A model generated the notes under the pieces. That model made no database searches. It was given only the letters and a program-made list of their open reading frames with translations, and had not been told where the DNA came from. The position numbers and the translations under genes are program-made. Source: Microvelia longipes (Eukaryota; Arthropoda; Insecta; Hemiptera; Veliidae). From it: a DNA stretch of 64,000 bases. Shown in pieces: positions 54,900-64,000 of this stretch (the stretch's first letter is position 1; every line of letters starts with the position of its first letter). The stretch spans positions 225,596 to 289,595 of the forward strand of contig JACMZG010001875.1 in NCBI GenBank assembly GCA_018340805.1, in the 5' to 3' direction.

Positions 54900-55970
54900 T
54901 TATTCTAATTAATTTTTCTAATGTGCTCTAGTTATTTAATTCCTTTTATGATACTCTATTTAATTTCTTCATAAAGTATAATTTAATTAGTTAATCAGTT
55001 GCACTTAGTTTTAATAAATTCATTGGAGTTCCTTGGGAGTTTCATTTATATTTACATTATTGTTAGTTTTCTATCTCAAAACTCCAAATCATTCAATTCC
55101 TTTCTCATTTATTGTCTACGTCTATCAACCATACTATTGCATAATTGCGATTCCAAACATAACTATCAGTAAGTATGAAATTTTTGTAGCTTTGCTACAA
55201 AAATGTGATTTTTTTAAAAACAAACTAAATATATACCAAATAAGCAACTCCAACACCCTTTTAGATTCCCAATAAAATTAACGCCAAATAACATTAGTAA
55301 AAAAAAAACTTTATTTTTATATCACTGATAAAACTTTTCTACCAAAGTTATTTCAGCGATATTTCTCTCTTTTTTTATTTTATTTGTTATTGAATCATTT
55401 TCACTTTTCTCTTTTCAAAAAAAAATCCTTTATTCTCTCTTGGGAATAAAAAGTACTTTTTCTCCTTCATATACGTTTTTTATATATTTTTTAGTTTACT
55501 TACGTTTTTTGCTTACATAACTAAAAACAGCTGAGAAATGTATCTTTTTTTCGGCAGGGGTTTTTTATTCCGAAAATGCTGATGTATAAGGTAAATAATA
55601 AAAACACTTTATTAACCTTAGTTCTTTTTTTTCTTTTTCTTTTTTTTCCTTCTAAATTCTTTATAAGAATTGGGTTTAGGGATTCTATTTGAAGTCTTTA
55701 ACGAAGTTAGCTCTTACGCATGGACGTCAAATCAGCTAACTCAATTATGCCACGTGAAAGTTATATTAATTAGAGAGAGGCATAGAGCCATATACTAGAG
55801 GGGGCATAGCCTATCTAAATACATTGAGAGGACTGTAACATCTTATTGGGGCTCTCAAGGGCTCTGTGTAACCTCATTAAAACCTCCTTCAAAAGTGAGT
55901 TAAGGTTATAATTAATAAATTTATCTCGGTTTCCTGTACATTGTTGTGTTTTGATTTGTATGTTTAGCGT
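54900..55970. other. Unassigned; one strong stem-loop
   Basis: A perfect 11-bp hairpin, ATTTTTGTAGC / TTT / GCTACAAAAAT, lies at 55180-55204. The remainder is T-rich and unassigned. A 79-codon frame at 55033-55275 has no family match. Confidence 0.4.
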
Positions 55971-56049
55971 TTTATTATTAATGTTAATGTAATTTTGTAC
56001 TGATTATTGATTATATTTATAAGCAAAGGTAGTCAGTTTAATTTTTTCG

Positions 56050-56272
56050 ATGTTTCAAAATTTAACCTATAGAGCCCCTTTAGTAATAATCCTAAATTTT
56101 GCCTAAATCCAGGTTCTTTTGGTTTAAGGATTTTTTACGAGTACCTGACATCGCACAGGCTCGAAGGTAAGGATTTCCATTCCCTTACATGGAAATCCTT
56201 GAGGCCCCAACTGGGATCGAACCCGGTGAGCCTAGGTGGCAGGCGCACAAACTAAACACTACCTAGACCCCC
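56050..56272 (-). mobile_element. SINE-2 copy, best preserved
   Basis: Minus orientation. From 56272 backwards: GGGGTCTAGGTAGTGTTTAG (A-box region), GCCACCTAGGCTCACC, then a perfect B box, GGTTCGATCCC, then AGTTGGGGCCTCAAGG. An internal hairpin is formed by AAGGATTTCCAT and ATGGAAATCCTT. It ends with the GGCAAAATTTAGGATTATTA block shared with 36323. Sequence beyond the tail (55975-56050) is related to 58925-59035. Confidence 0.8.
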
Positions 56273-56369
56273 AATTATAAAGCATAAAATTATGTCTCTT
56301 GGTTCGTGGAACTCTTATGAAGACCAAAAACATAATTAGAAAGCGCAATTGAATTTTGGAGAATCTGAT

Positions 56370-56600
56370 CTGCCTTCGTAGCCGTGATCGTAAAGCACTA
56401 GATTTCGGCTCCGGAGGTCCTGGGTTCGCAGCCCGGGCTGCGAACCTCTAAGATTTTATGAATAATATTTGTATTAAAAAGATTTCGCCAATTTTAATTA
56501 ATTCTTAGAGTGTAGTAGATGCAACTCACCTGAGGTGGTTCCCGCAGGGAAACCACCTCCCTGAAACCTGGCCCTAAAACGTGCAATTTATTTTATTTAT
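56370..56600 (+). mobile_element. SINE-1 copy
   Basis: Plus orientation. CCTTCGTAGCCGTGATCGTA head, GGGTTCGCAGCCCGGGCTGC B-box region, AAAAAGATTTCGCCAATTTT, CACCTGAGGTGGTTCCCGCA, and TGGCCCTAAAACG before an A/T tail. A GGAAACCACCTCCCTGAAAC stretch replaces the usual sequence. Confidence 0.85.
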
Positions 56601-56649
56601 CGACAAAGAATATGGCGATAGTTTATTTTAACTATTATCTCAAATAAAT

Positions 56650-56745
56650 TGAGAGCGTAACCTGGGATGCGAAAATTAGACCTCCCTAGTGTCAAAGGTC
56701 AATATAAATACTGACGCTTTTACGACTTCGACCACCGAGACGGGA
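56650..56745 (-). mobile_element. SINE-4 head fragment
   Basis: Minus orientation. CGTCTCGGTGGTCGAAGTCG then TAAAAGCG looks like a tRNA-like head related to SINE-1. TTTTCGCATCCCAGGTTACG stands at the B-box position. Related to 59225-59318. Confidence 0.55.
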
Positions 56746-56749
56746 CAAA

Positions 56750-57460
56750 GTATTACCTTAATAAAGTAAAGACTATTAACGTAACACAATTAATTAAATT
56801 AAACTTGCTTCAATAACAAATATTTTTACTACTCTAAAAAAAAATTGTTAAATAATCGACTTCATAAACAATACTTAATCGACTTTAATCACTTATTAAC
56901 TGTTTATAATAAACTTAACACGACGATTAAACGTAGCTTTTTAAAACAACAATAAACTTTGTTATTAAAACCAAGGGAGTGAAAAGACGGACTTTAATGA
57001 TAATAAATATTCTAATAATTATTAAAAAAATTGTATGTAAGAACAATATATACATCAGTAGATAACGAATCTATCAAGGTCCTGAAGATGCTCAATAAAA
57101 CGGTAAGTTTTTATAAATAAAGATGATTTCACAACGAGATACTAGATTTAGATTATCATTATTAAAATTGGTTGGTATTTACAGGTATAAGGAAGTTATT
57201 AAATAAGAGGAAGACAATAAATAAGATTGGCAGGAGGAGAGCGCCTTGCGACGGGGTTTTATTCAGGGCCTGAGTCTTTACTTAATAAAATTATAATGAA
57301 TAACCCATCTCCCTTTAACGTGGATAAAGCAAAAGCTTTTGGAGGAAATACATTTTTAAAGTCAAGTTCGAAGCAAACGAATTACTAGTTGACAAAAAAT
57401 GATTGTGCGAGGGACACCAAGGAGATGTAACAAGCAAAATGCAAAGCTACATCTTGAAAG
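56750..57460. other. Unassigned; decayed motif at 57070
   Basis: CTGAAGA at 57081, followed by TGCTCAATAAAACGGTAAG and AATAAAGATG, resembles the layout of the hammerhead-like repeats but lacks GAAA. At 57235 a short frame with GFIQG was considered as RT and not accepted. The rest is unassigned. Confidence 0.35.
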
Positions 57461-57462
57461 TG

Positions 57463-57503
57463 TTCTGTCGGCGCCCTGATGAGTTAGACGCAACGAAACA
57501 GAG
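57463..57503 (+). ncRNA. Hammerhead ribozyme, second copy
   Basis: UUCUGU with GUC triplet (C17 at 57469), GGCGCC helix I, CUGAUGA, helix II GUUA / GACG / CAAC (3 bp plus one mismatch at the loop), GAA, ACAGAG. Helix III is 5 Watson-Crick pairs plus one G-U. All invariant core bases are kept. The tail GAGCCATCAATGAT, CGAATGTCGAATGATGG is shared with the 61470 copy and then ends in a CA tract and (TA)n. Confidence 0.7.
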
Positions 57504-57574
57504 AGAGCTCGACTCTATGTTGAGCCATCAATGATAACGAATGTCGAATGATGGTCAATAAATTATTCGTACAC

Positions 57575-57596
57575 ACACCACACACACACACACACA

Positions 57597-57646
<50 letters not shown>

Positions 57647-57660
57647 ATATATATATAATA
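57575..57660. repeat. (CA)n and (TA)n microsatellites
   Basis: CA tract at 57571-57597 followed by a TA array to 57660, directly after the hammerhead element. Confidence 0.95.
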
Positions 57661-57891
57661 AGTATTAGTTATTCAAATTAACTCCACTCGTCCACCCAGT
57701 CCACAAGCTACTGCTTATACAGAGGTGCACCTAATTCAAATATGTTATAAATTGTATAAAAAAAACTGTATTTTTTATATTATTGTTTTTATAAAACTAT
57801 TTTGTACTGTTTTTTTTGGTGATGAAATAAATAAGTAAAAAATTATGTATTCATGAGATTTTTATGTCCTAGGTGTTTCTATGGACATACA

Positions 57892-57894
57892 CAC

Positions 57895-57940
<46 letters not shown>

Positions 57941-57976
57941 ATAATATATATATATATAATATATATATATATATAT
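57892..57976. repeat. (CA)n and (TA)n microsatellites
   Basis: Short CA tract then TA array. An 85-codon frame across it (57853-58110) is an artefact. Confidence 0.95.
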
Positions 57977-58356
57977 GCGCATTTTTCTTTTTGGAAATAA
58001 TGTACAGAGAGAATCATCAAATAGAAATTCGTAAAGAAATGATTGAAGGGCTTTTACACCATAATCAGCAATTATATAGATTAGTTTTCCTGCTTGTGTT
58101 TACATTGTAGACTTGAGTAACTAGACCCCTACTCGTAGATAGTGCTTATAGATAAATAAATGAAAGGACAAAATGGTCACTTAGAGAATAAAGTGATGCC
58201 GTTCGGACTACAAAATAATTCTAATTATTTCAAGTTTTAAAAATTATTTATGATTTTTTTTATATGATAATTAAAAAACGCTAATTTAAAAAAAAACTTT
58301 TTAATTACACTTGATCTAATATCACAATAAAATACAGAAATACGTGCGAACTGACC

Positions 58357-58390
58357 ATGGGCGTAGCCAGGGTAGCTTTTAGGGGGGGGC

Positions 58391-58453
<63 letters not shown>

Positions 58454-58913
58454 TGTGTATGTATGTATTACAAACAATTAAAATAAGGTTTATGTTTTGT
58501 TTAATAAAACAAAGCACTTAAGTACAAATCAAAACTAGTTTTATTCAAATAGACAAAGAATTAAAACAAAATACAAATAAATAATTGAACTGAACTAATA
58601 TGCGACATCATAGTTTTTATGTTACTAATAATATCACCAAAAGTTAATTTGTCGAACTATAAAACAAATTTAATTACAAGACAAAAGTTACCTTTTAATT
58701 TAAGTCAAAAGTTATCTTCAAGCTCTAAATTATATAAATAAAAATTATAAAATTAATTAAATATGAAGTTAAAATTTAAATTTATTCTATAGAATTATTT
58801 TAAAAAAATTCTTTTCCTTGCTTGAACAATAGTTTTATATACTTTTTGCAACAACCTGCTCGGCTAGGAGGGGGCCCGGGCCCCCCTGCTACCCCTCCTT
58901 TGGCTACGCTCAT
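58357..58913. mobile_element. hAT-like non-autonomous element
   Basis: The left end, ATGGGCGTAGCCAGGG then TAGCTTTTAGGGGGG, is mirrored by the right end, CCCCCCTGCTACCCCTCC then TTTGGCTACGCTCAT. Imperfect inverted ends of the GGGCGTAGCC type next to G/C runs are typical of a widespread group of hAT-related miniature elements. Inside is a (TA)n array (58393-58454) and AT-rich filler; there is no transposase. I could not confirm an 8-bp target duplication. Confidence 0.7.
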
Positions 58914-58924
58914 ATCCGTATAGG

Positions 58925-59035
58925 TTATTGTAATTTTGAACTGATTATTTTATTTGATTTATTATCGAAAGTGGTCAGGTTACTTTTGCGATGTTCAAAA
59001 TTTAGCCTATAGGACCCCTCTAGTAATAATATCTC
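58925..59035 (+). repeat. Repeat related to 55975-56095
   Basis: Shares TTGTAATTTTGAACTGATTA, GTGGTCAGGTTA and CAAAATTTAGCCTATAGGAC with the region beside the SINE-2 at 56 kb. It is probably the distal part of that element. Confidence 0.6.
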
Positions 59036-59224
59036 TATGCAATTTATCGTATTAAAAATACGATTCAAAGTTGCAAAATGCCACAACAGAAGGCCAGCGT
59101 AGATTTCTGGCTCTATAAGATTAAAAAACTATGTGCGGAAAAAACTTCAGGCGGTGGTGGAGACCGTTAAACTCAAAGAGTAATCTTAAGTTCGTGTGCG
59201 TTTATTTAAACAATTATCACATAA

Positions 59225-59318
59225 AAACTTAAGAGCGTAAACTGGGATACGAACTTAAGACCTTCTTAATCTTAAAGGTTATTAAAACAACGCTTTAACG
59301 ACGAAGGCGACTATTAAA
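59225..59318 (-). mobile_element. SINE-4 head fragment
   Basis: Minus orientation. GTCGCCTTCGTCGTTAAAGC and TTCGTATCCCAGTTTACGCT correspond to the fragment at 56650, with the same A/T-rich segment between the boxes. Confidence 0.5.
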
Positions 59319-59834
59319 ATACTTACATAAAACTTAAAAGAAAAATCATGTTTTCACATTAGTTTCTGAAGTCAAATGAACCGTAGTAAACTAAAATGGA
59401 CGAAAACTTTGAACAGTTAAAATTAGCGATGAAAAATGTTTATTAAAAACTCTTGCAACGCTATTCCCTCCCTCCTTTAAGCCACATTTGCTTTTATTTA
59501 AACATTAAAACATATGATCAAACATTAAAACATACGAGCACCGTGTTTTGGGTAAAAACATTAAGGGACAAACATGTTTAAACGTCTCGTGGGAGGTCAC
59601 AAAAAGTGCCAAGTTGTCCCTATATGTTGGTGTTTTCGCGCCGGGGTAATATAGACCCGAAGAAGTTTTTTGCCTTTTACCTTGCATCTAGTCCCCTTTT
59701 ACCATATATGTTCTAAAACTAATTGATTAATAGTCCCTTAACATATCAATTCTAATATAAAATGTTTAAAAGGGGATTCGTTTCCCCTTTTTCCTTCCCC
59801 TTGGTTAAAAAATGGTCTTTAGTAACTTTTCCCC

Positions 59835-60089
59835 TTTTTTACGAGCTACATTACTTCACAAACAGAAAATTTCAATGCACGTGAAAAAATGCAAGATTTA
59901 AACAATATTGAACGTAAAATAGATTTTAATAAGTTTTTAACTGGCGAAAATAATCAAGAAAATTCTTAGCTTCCAACTTCAACCACAGATGCGGTTATGG
60001 ACTCGTTAGACTCAGATGATACCATTAACAAGAATTGTTACATTTGTTCACGAAATTTTAAATTCCGGCATACGTCTAAATTTTCATGA
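59835..60089 (+). pseudogene. Possible coding remnant, one internal stop
   Basis: A frame open for about 85 codons apart from one TAG at 59967. It includes MQDLNNIERKIDFNKFLTGE, then after the stop TDAVMDSLDSDDTINKN and CYICSRNFKFRHTSK. The CYIC...H pattern is vaguely zinc-finger-like but incomplete. The composition is protein-like. Family unknown; it could be an element protein or a decayed gene. Confidence 0.3.
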
Positions 60090-60142
60090 AACTAAAATGG
60101 CTAAAATTATAAAAGGACTTCACCCAATATAACTTAAGTTCT

Positions 60143-60735
60143 TACTCACGCATTACTTTCCTTAGAATAATTACTCTTCGTATTAGTTTTCATTGTCTTA
60201 CTCTTCGAATTACTTTTCTTTGTATTACTTTCCTTGGTATTACTCATTGTACTAATTTCCTTAGTATTACTCTGCGTATGACGTTCCTTCGTATTACTTA
60301 TTTAATTAGTTTCCTTCGTATAATTCTTCGTATTACTTTCCTTAGTATTACTCATTTAATTGCTTTCCTTTGTATAATTCTTCGTAATACTTTCCTTTGT
60401 ATTACTCTTCGTATTACTTTCCTTTTTATTCCTCATATAATTACTTTCCTTTGTATAATTATTCGTATTATACTTCGTAAACATTCTTTTGTGTTACTCA
60501 TTTAATTACTTTCCTTCGTATAATTATTCGTATTACACTTCGAATTACTTTCCTTTGTATTACTCATTTAATTACTTTCCTTTGAATAATTATTCGTATT
60601 ACTCTTCGTATTACTTTCTTTTGTTACTCTTCGTATTAATTTCTTTGTATTATCATTTAATTACTTTCCTTTGTATAATTATTCGTATTACTCTCATTTG
60701 TATTACTCTTCGTATTACCTTTCTTTAACATAACC
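60143..60735 (+). repeat. TTACTTTCCTT(T/C)GTATTACTC minisatellite
   Basis: About 20 imperfect units of mixed length (24-36 bp) built from ATTACTTTCCTTTGTAT, AATTATTCGTATTACTC and CATTTAATT modules. Frames over it give repeating LRITFL/CIIIRI-type residues and are artefacts. Confidence 0.85.
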
Positions 60736-61183
60736 ATTTGCTAGATGACATAAACGAAAATATGAGAATAAGAATATCAAATGATACGAAATATAAAAAT
60801 ATGATATTAGATTAAAGTAAATTTCTTATAAACTATAAAAACTACACTTATATAATAAGTTTAAGGGTTATTTTAAGTGGCTCCTCCACTTGGTGGCGTG
60901 TCGTGTAGGAACGACTTCTTACAAAAAGCAGCCCTCAGATAAAATATATTTTGGGGTTAGAATCACGCACTAGGTAAATGAAGTTTGTTATAAGTTTAAG
61001 AGATGCTTAGGTAAAATATTACTTGATTTTTAGACTTAAAATGAGACTTGAGGAACAAGTAGTATATCTTTTCGAAGGAGCCAACAAGATTATTTTTCTA
61101 TAGGGAAATAATATTCTGTTACGAGACCAAATCGATAGGAAAAGAAATATGCCAGCACATATTTAATTTAAAAGAACAACAAA
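60736..61183. other. Unassigned AT-rich sequence
   Basis: Nothing recognised. Confidence 0.4.
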
Positions 61184-61189
61184 ATCAAC

Positions 61190-61468
61190 GCGAACATATT
61201 TCATAATAAAATCGAAATAAACAAGAACGTATTTCATTATAAAGTGGAATTAAACGAGAACGTATTTCATTATAAATGGAAATAAACAAGAACGTATTTC
61301 ATTATAAAATGGAAATAAACGAGAACGTATTTCATTATAAAATGGAAATAAACGAGAAGCATTTCATTATATAAATGGAATAACGAGAACGTTTTTCATC
61401 ATAAAATGGAAATAAACGAGAACGTATTTCATTATAAATGGAAAAAACGAGAACGTATTTCATTATAA
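61190..61468 (+). repeat. 33-bp tandem array abutting hammerhead
   Basis: About eight units of AATGGAAATAAACGAGAACG followed by TATTTCATTATAA. The last unit runs directly into the hammerhead copy at 61470. Confidence 0.9.
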
Positions 61469-61469
61469 G

Positions 61470-61510
61470 CTCTGTTGGCACCCTAATGAATTAGACGTAA
61501 CGAAACAGAG
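61470..61510 (+). ncRNA. Hammerhead ribozyme, mutated third copy
   Basis: Helix III is perfect (CUCUGU / ACAGAG). The triplet is GUU, helix I is GGCACC, the core is CUAAUGA (invariant G5 changed to A), and the 10.1-11.1 pair is lost. The GAAA box is intact. Predicted inactive, but it confirms the family. Confidence 0.65.
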
Positions 61511-61680
61511 TGGGACATGACATTTTGTCGAGCCATCAATGATGACAAATGTCGAATGATGGAACAGTTCCCAGATGTAGCATTGCATTTGCTTGTTACA
61601 TTTCCTAGGTGTCTCTCGCACAATTATATTGTGTCAACTATTCATATTTTGCAAAACACGGTAGTATCAAATGATATAAA
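61511..61680 (+). mobile_element. Conserved tail downstream of hammerhead
   Basis: Counterpart of 15057-15232, with the same ordered blocks, more complete in the GATGACAAATGTCGAATGAT part. An 85-codon frame across it (61517-61774) is not shared with the other copy. Confidence 0.75.
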
Positions 61681-61681
61681 T

Positions 61682-62226
61682 AAAGAGTATCGTGTCTTTT
61701 ATAGGTTGAAATATTTTGTTTACAAAACTGATATTAATCATTATTTTTTTTTTCAAAAAGGAAACTCTAAATAAATGAGTTTTATGTAAAAAAAACATTT
61801 ATGAGGAATAAAACGAAATTTATTCCTCATAATAAACAGTAAATAGTTAAAAAAGTGCCAAAACATTACCACCAATAGAAATTGTTCAATACCAAGCCAT
61901 AATTAGAAAATTTTAGGATTTAAATATCTGTGTAAAACTTATTGCCCGGCCATAAGTTTTACAGAGAGGAAAAAATCTGTTGCTTAGACAGGACAGGTTA
62001 TTTATTAATCTGCCCAGTCACGACAATAAGGTCGTAAAAATGTTGAAAACAATTCGTTAAAATAAACATGGGGCCGACCCTTTTTTTTTAGGGTCCAACA
62101 TAACGAATTAGATTTTATTGAAAGATAGTGTCAAGTAATTTATGGTTTGTTTTGCTTAGGCACAAAAACAGATCAATTGTTGCTTGATAAAATAATTGTA
62201 ATTTACATTTTATATATTTTTTTTTT
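61682..62226. other. Unassigned AT-rich sequence
   Basis: Nothing recognised. TTTATGAGGAATAAAACGAA and its near complement TTTATTCCTCATAAT give a small hairpin near 61800-61830. Confidence 0.4.
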
Positions 62227-62340
62227 ACTTTTTCTCATTTATACAGTAGGTATATAGGAAAAGTGTTGCGTTTGCACTAGAAACCCGAAACCAAGATTTA
62301 CACTGATGTCTTATGACACTAATAAGAAGTTATCTATCTG
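62227..62340 (-). mobile_element. TE-A 3' end fragment
   Basis: Minus orientation. ACTTTTTCTCATTTATACAG then TAGGTATATAGGAAAAGTG is the terminal hairpin. It is followed by a decayed GAAACCAAG block and GTTATCTATCTGTC. Confidence 0.7.
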
Positions 62341-62549
62341 TCAAAACATTAATTAAGTAAAACAAGTAGGTTTGAAAGTCCGGTAGCTTCCCTAAAGAAC
62401 GAAACTGCTCTTTAGTCAAACCGTCTCTTAAGTACAGTAAAACAAGAAATTGTATCAAAGAAACAAATTAAATTATTCATGAAGTTAGAAAGTATAATTT
62501 AGAACGTATCACATTTGACAGCACAGGAAAAAAAGATAATCTTCTTAAA

Positions 62550-63775
62550 GAAAACATCAGAAATTATTGTTTTTTAACATTTCAAATTTTGATACTGCAG
62601 TTAAAACAAGAGAACCGTAGTAAAGAAAACAAGAGAATTTCTAAAAGAAATCAGAAAGTATTGTCTTTGACATTTCAAATTTGATGCTGCAGTTAAAACA
62701 AGAGAACCGTAGTAAAGAAAACCAGAGAATATCTTAAATACACCAGAAAGTATTGTTTTTAACATTTCAAATTTGATACTGCAGTTAAAACAAGAGAACC
62801 GTAGTAAAGAAACCAGAGAATATCTTAAATACACCAGAAAGTATTGTTTTTAACATTTCAAATTTGATACTGCAGTTAAAACAAGAGAACCGTAGTAAAG
62901 AAAACCAGAGAATATCTTAAATACACCAGAAAGTATTGTTTTTAACATTTCAAATTTAATACTGCAGTTAAAACAAGAGAACCATAGTAAAGAAAACCAG
63001 AGAATATCTTAAATACACCAGAAAGTATTGTTTTTAACATTTCAAAATTTGATACTGCAGTTAAAACAAGAGAACCGTAGTAAAGAAAACCAGAGAATAT
63101 CTTAATACACCAGAAAAGTTTGTTTTAACATTTCAAATTGATACTGCAGTTAAAACAAGAGAACCGTAGTAAAGAAAACCAGAGAATATCTTAAATACAC
63201 CAGAAAGTATTGTTTTTAACATTTCAAATTTGATACTGCAGTTAAAACAAGAGAGACCGTAATCAAGAAAACAAGAGAATATTTAAAGACCAGAAAGTAT
63301 TGTTTTTAACATTTTAAAATTTGATACTGTCTTTAAAACGAGAGAACCGTAGCAAAAAACAAGAGAATTTCTAAAAGAAATCAGAAAATATTATCTTTGA
63401 CATTTCAAATTTGATACTGCAAATAAAACAAGAGAACCGTAGTAGAGAAAACAGAGAATATCTTAAATACACCAGAAAGTATTGTTTTTAACATTTCAAA
63501 TTTGATACTGCAGTTAAAACAAGAGAACGTAGTAAAGAAACCAGAGAATATCTTAAATACACCAGAAAGTAATGTTTTTTAACATTTCAAATTTGATACT
63601 GCAGTTAAAACAAGAGACCGTAATCAAGAAAAAAGAGAATATCTTAAAGACACCAGAAAGTATTGTTTTTAACATTTCAAATTTGATACTGTCTTTAAAA
63701 CGAGAGACCGTAGCAAAACAGAGAATTCTTAAAGATATCAGAAAGTATTGTTTTCAACATTTCAAAAACATGAGA
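62550..63775 (+). repeat. 92-bp satellite array
   Basis: About 13 units of 92 bp: GATACTGCAGTTAAAACAAG, AGAACCGTAGTAAAGAAAAC, CAGAGAATATCTTAAATACA, CCAGAAAGTATTGTTTTTAA, CATTTCAAATTT. Two unit variants recur: one with AATTTCTAAAAGAAATC (near 62640 and 63365), the other with ACTGTCTTTAAAACGAGAG (near 63325 and 63690). They are spaced so that a longer block appears duplicated. The PstI-like CTGCAG occurs in most units. Confidence 0.9.
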
Positions 63776-64000
63776 TTTAATTAAATATATTAGAGGGTAT
63801 AAGCTTCATAACAATTAAAATTTGATATCACTGAAAAAGTATTAAACAAAATTAATGTCCAACGTGTGATATGAATACTTGATCACATCGTTAAATTTAA
63901 ACGTAAAAATTAAAATAGTATCAGTAAAAAAAAGTCGTCTCTTATAAATACAAAATAAATTTCTCGCCTCTATGAAAAATAAAGGAAAATTTAAATTTTA
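63776..64000. other. Unassigned AT-rich end of window
   Basis: Nothing recognised. Confidence 0.4.

Noticed and set aside
57070..57110. Another hammerhead-like motif
   Set aside because: CTGAAGA is present, but the GAAA box is GTAA and helix II does not pair well.
57235..57310. Reverse-transcriptase GFIQG motif
   Set aside because: Only a few residues match and the frame stops within 25 codons; indistinguishable from chance.
60278..60728. Leu/Ile-rich membrane protein frames
   Set aside because: They track the 24-36 bp minisatellite and shift frame repeatedly.

Overview
This is a strongly AT-rich, gene-poor stretch of animal nuclear DNA, most likely from an insect. The only host coding sequence I can support is two consecutive minus-strand exons (30359-30524 and 31288-31412). 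Together they encode the first immunoglobulin domain of a Lar-type receptor tyrosine phosphatase. Both have proper splice sites and matching phase and are separated by a 763-bp intron. I found no neighbouring Lar exon, so nearly all of the window reads as very large Lar introns (over 30 kb on each side) filled with repeats.

Four kinds of repeat dominate. (1) A non-autonomous family, here called TE-A, is present in about 15 copies in both orientations. It has the terminal motif ACTTTTCCTCATT and a hairpin 3' end. (2) Several tRNA-derived SINE families (SINE-1 to SINE-4) occur, some with clear A/B-box-like heads. (3) Remnants of non-LTR retrotransposons occur at about 6.6, 17.5 and 46.1 kb, with a weaker one at 27.3 kb. 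(4) Tandem arrays are abundant: 30-bp, about 70-bp with CRE palindromes, 117-bp, 32-bp, 20-bp, 27-bp and 92-bp units, plus many (TA)n runs. There are also MITE-like elements: a GGCCCGTATTC element at 46.8 kb, a GGGCGTAGCC hAT-like element at 58.4 kb, and foldbacks at 12.9, 48.7 and 49.0 kb.

The most interesting layer is a set of hammerhead-ribozyme-like motifs in short repeats. One family (15016, 57463, 61470) has the full catalytic core: CUGAUGA, a helix II with a G-C base pair next to the core, GAAAC, a 5-6 bp helix III and a GUC cleavage triplet. It is followed by a conserved downstream tail. A second family (11322, 20045, 30980, and both arms of a palindrome at 48.7 kb) has the same boxes, a self-complementary AGCGCU in place of helix III, and a helix I that covaries between copies. 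One of its members sits in a 201-bp insertion flanked by a 12-bp target-site duplication inside a tandem array. Two further motifs (12971/13183 and 26236) share the layout. This is reminiscent of the hammerheads known from Penelope-like retroelements, but no PLE protein is visible here.

One technical warning: 33781-37395 is repeated end to end at 37398-40885 with a single N at the junction. The second copy carries a very high density of single-base deletions. This looks like a gap filled with uncorrected long-read sequence rather than a true duplication.
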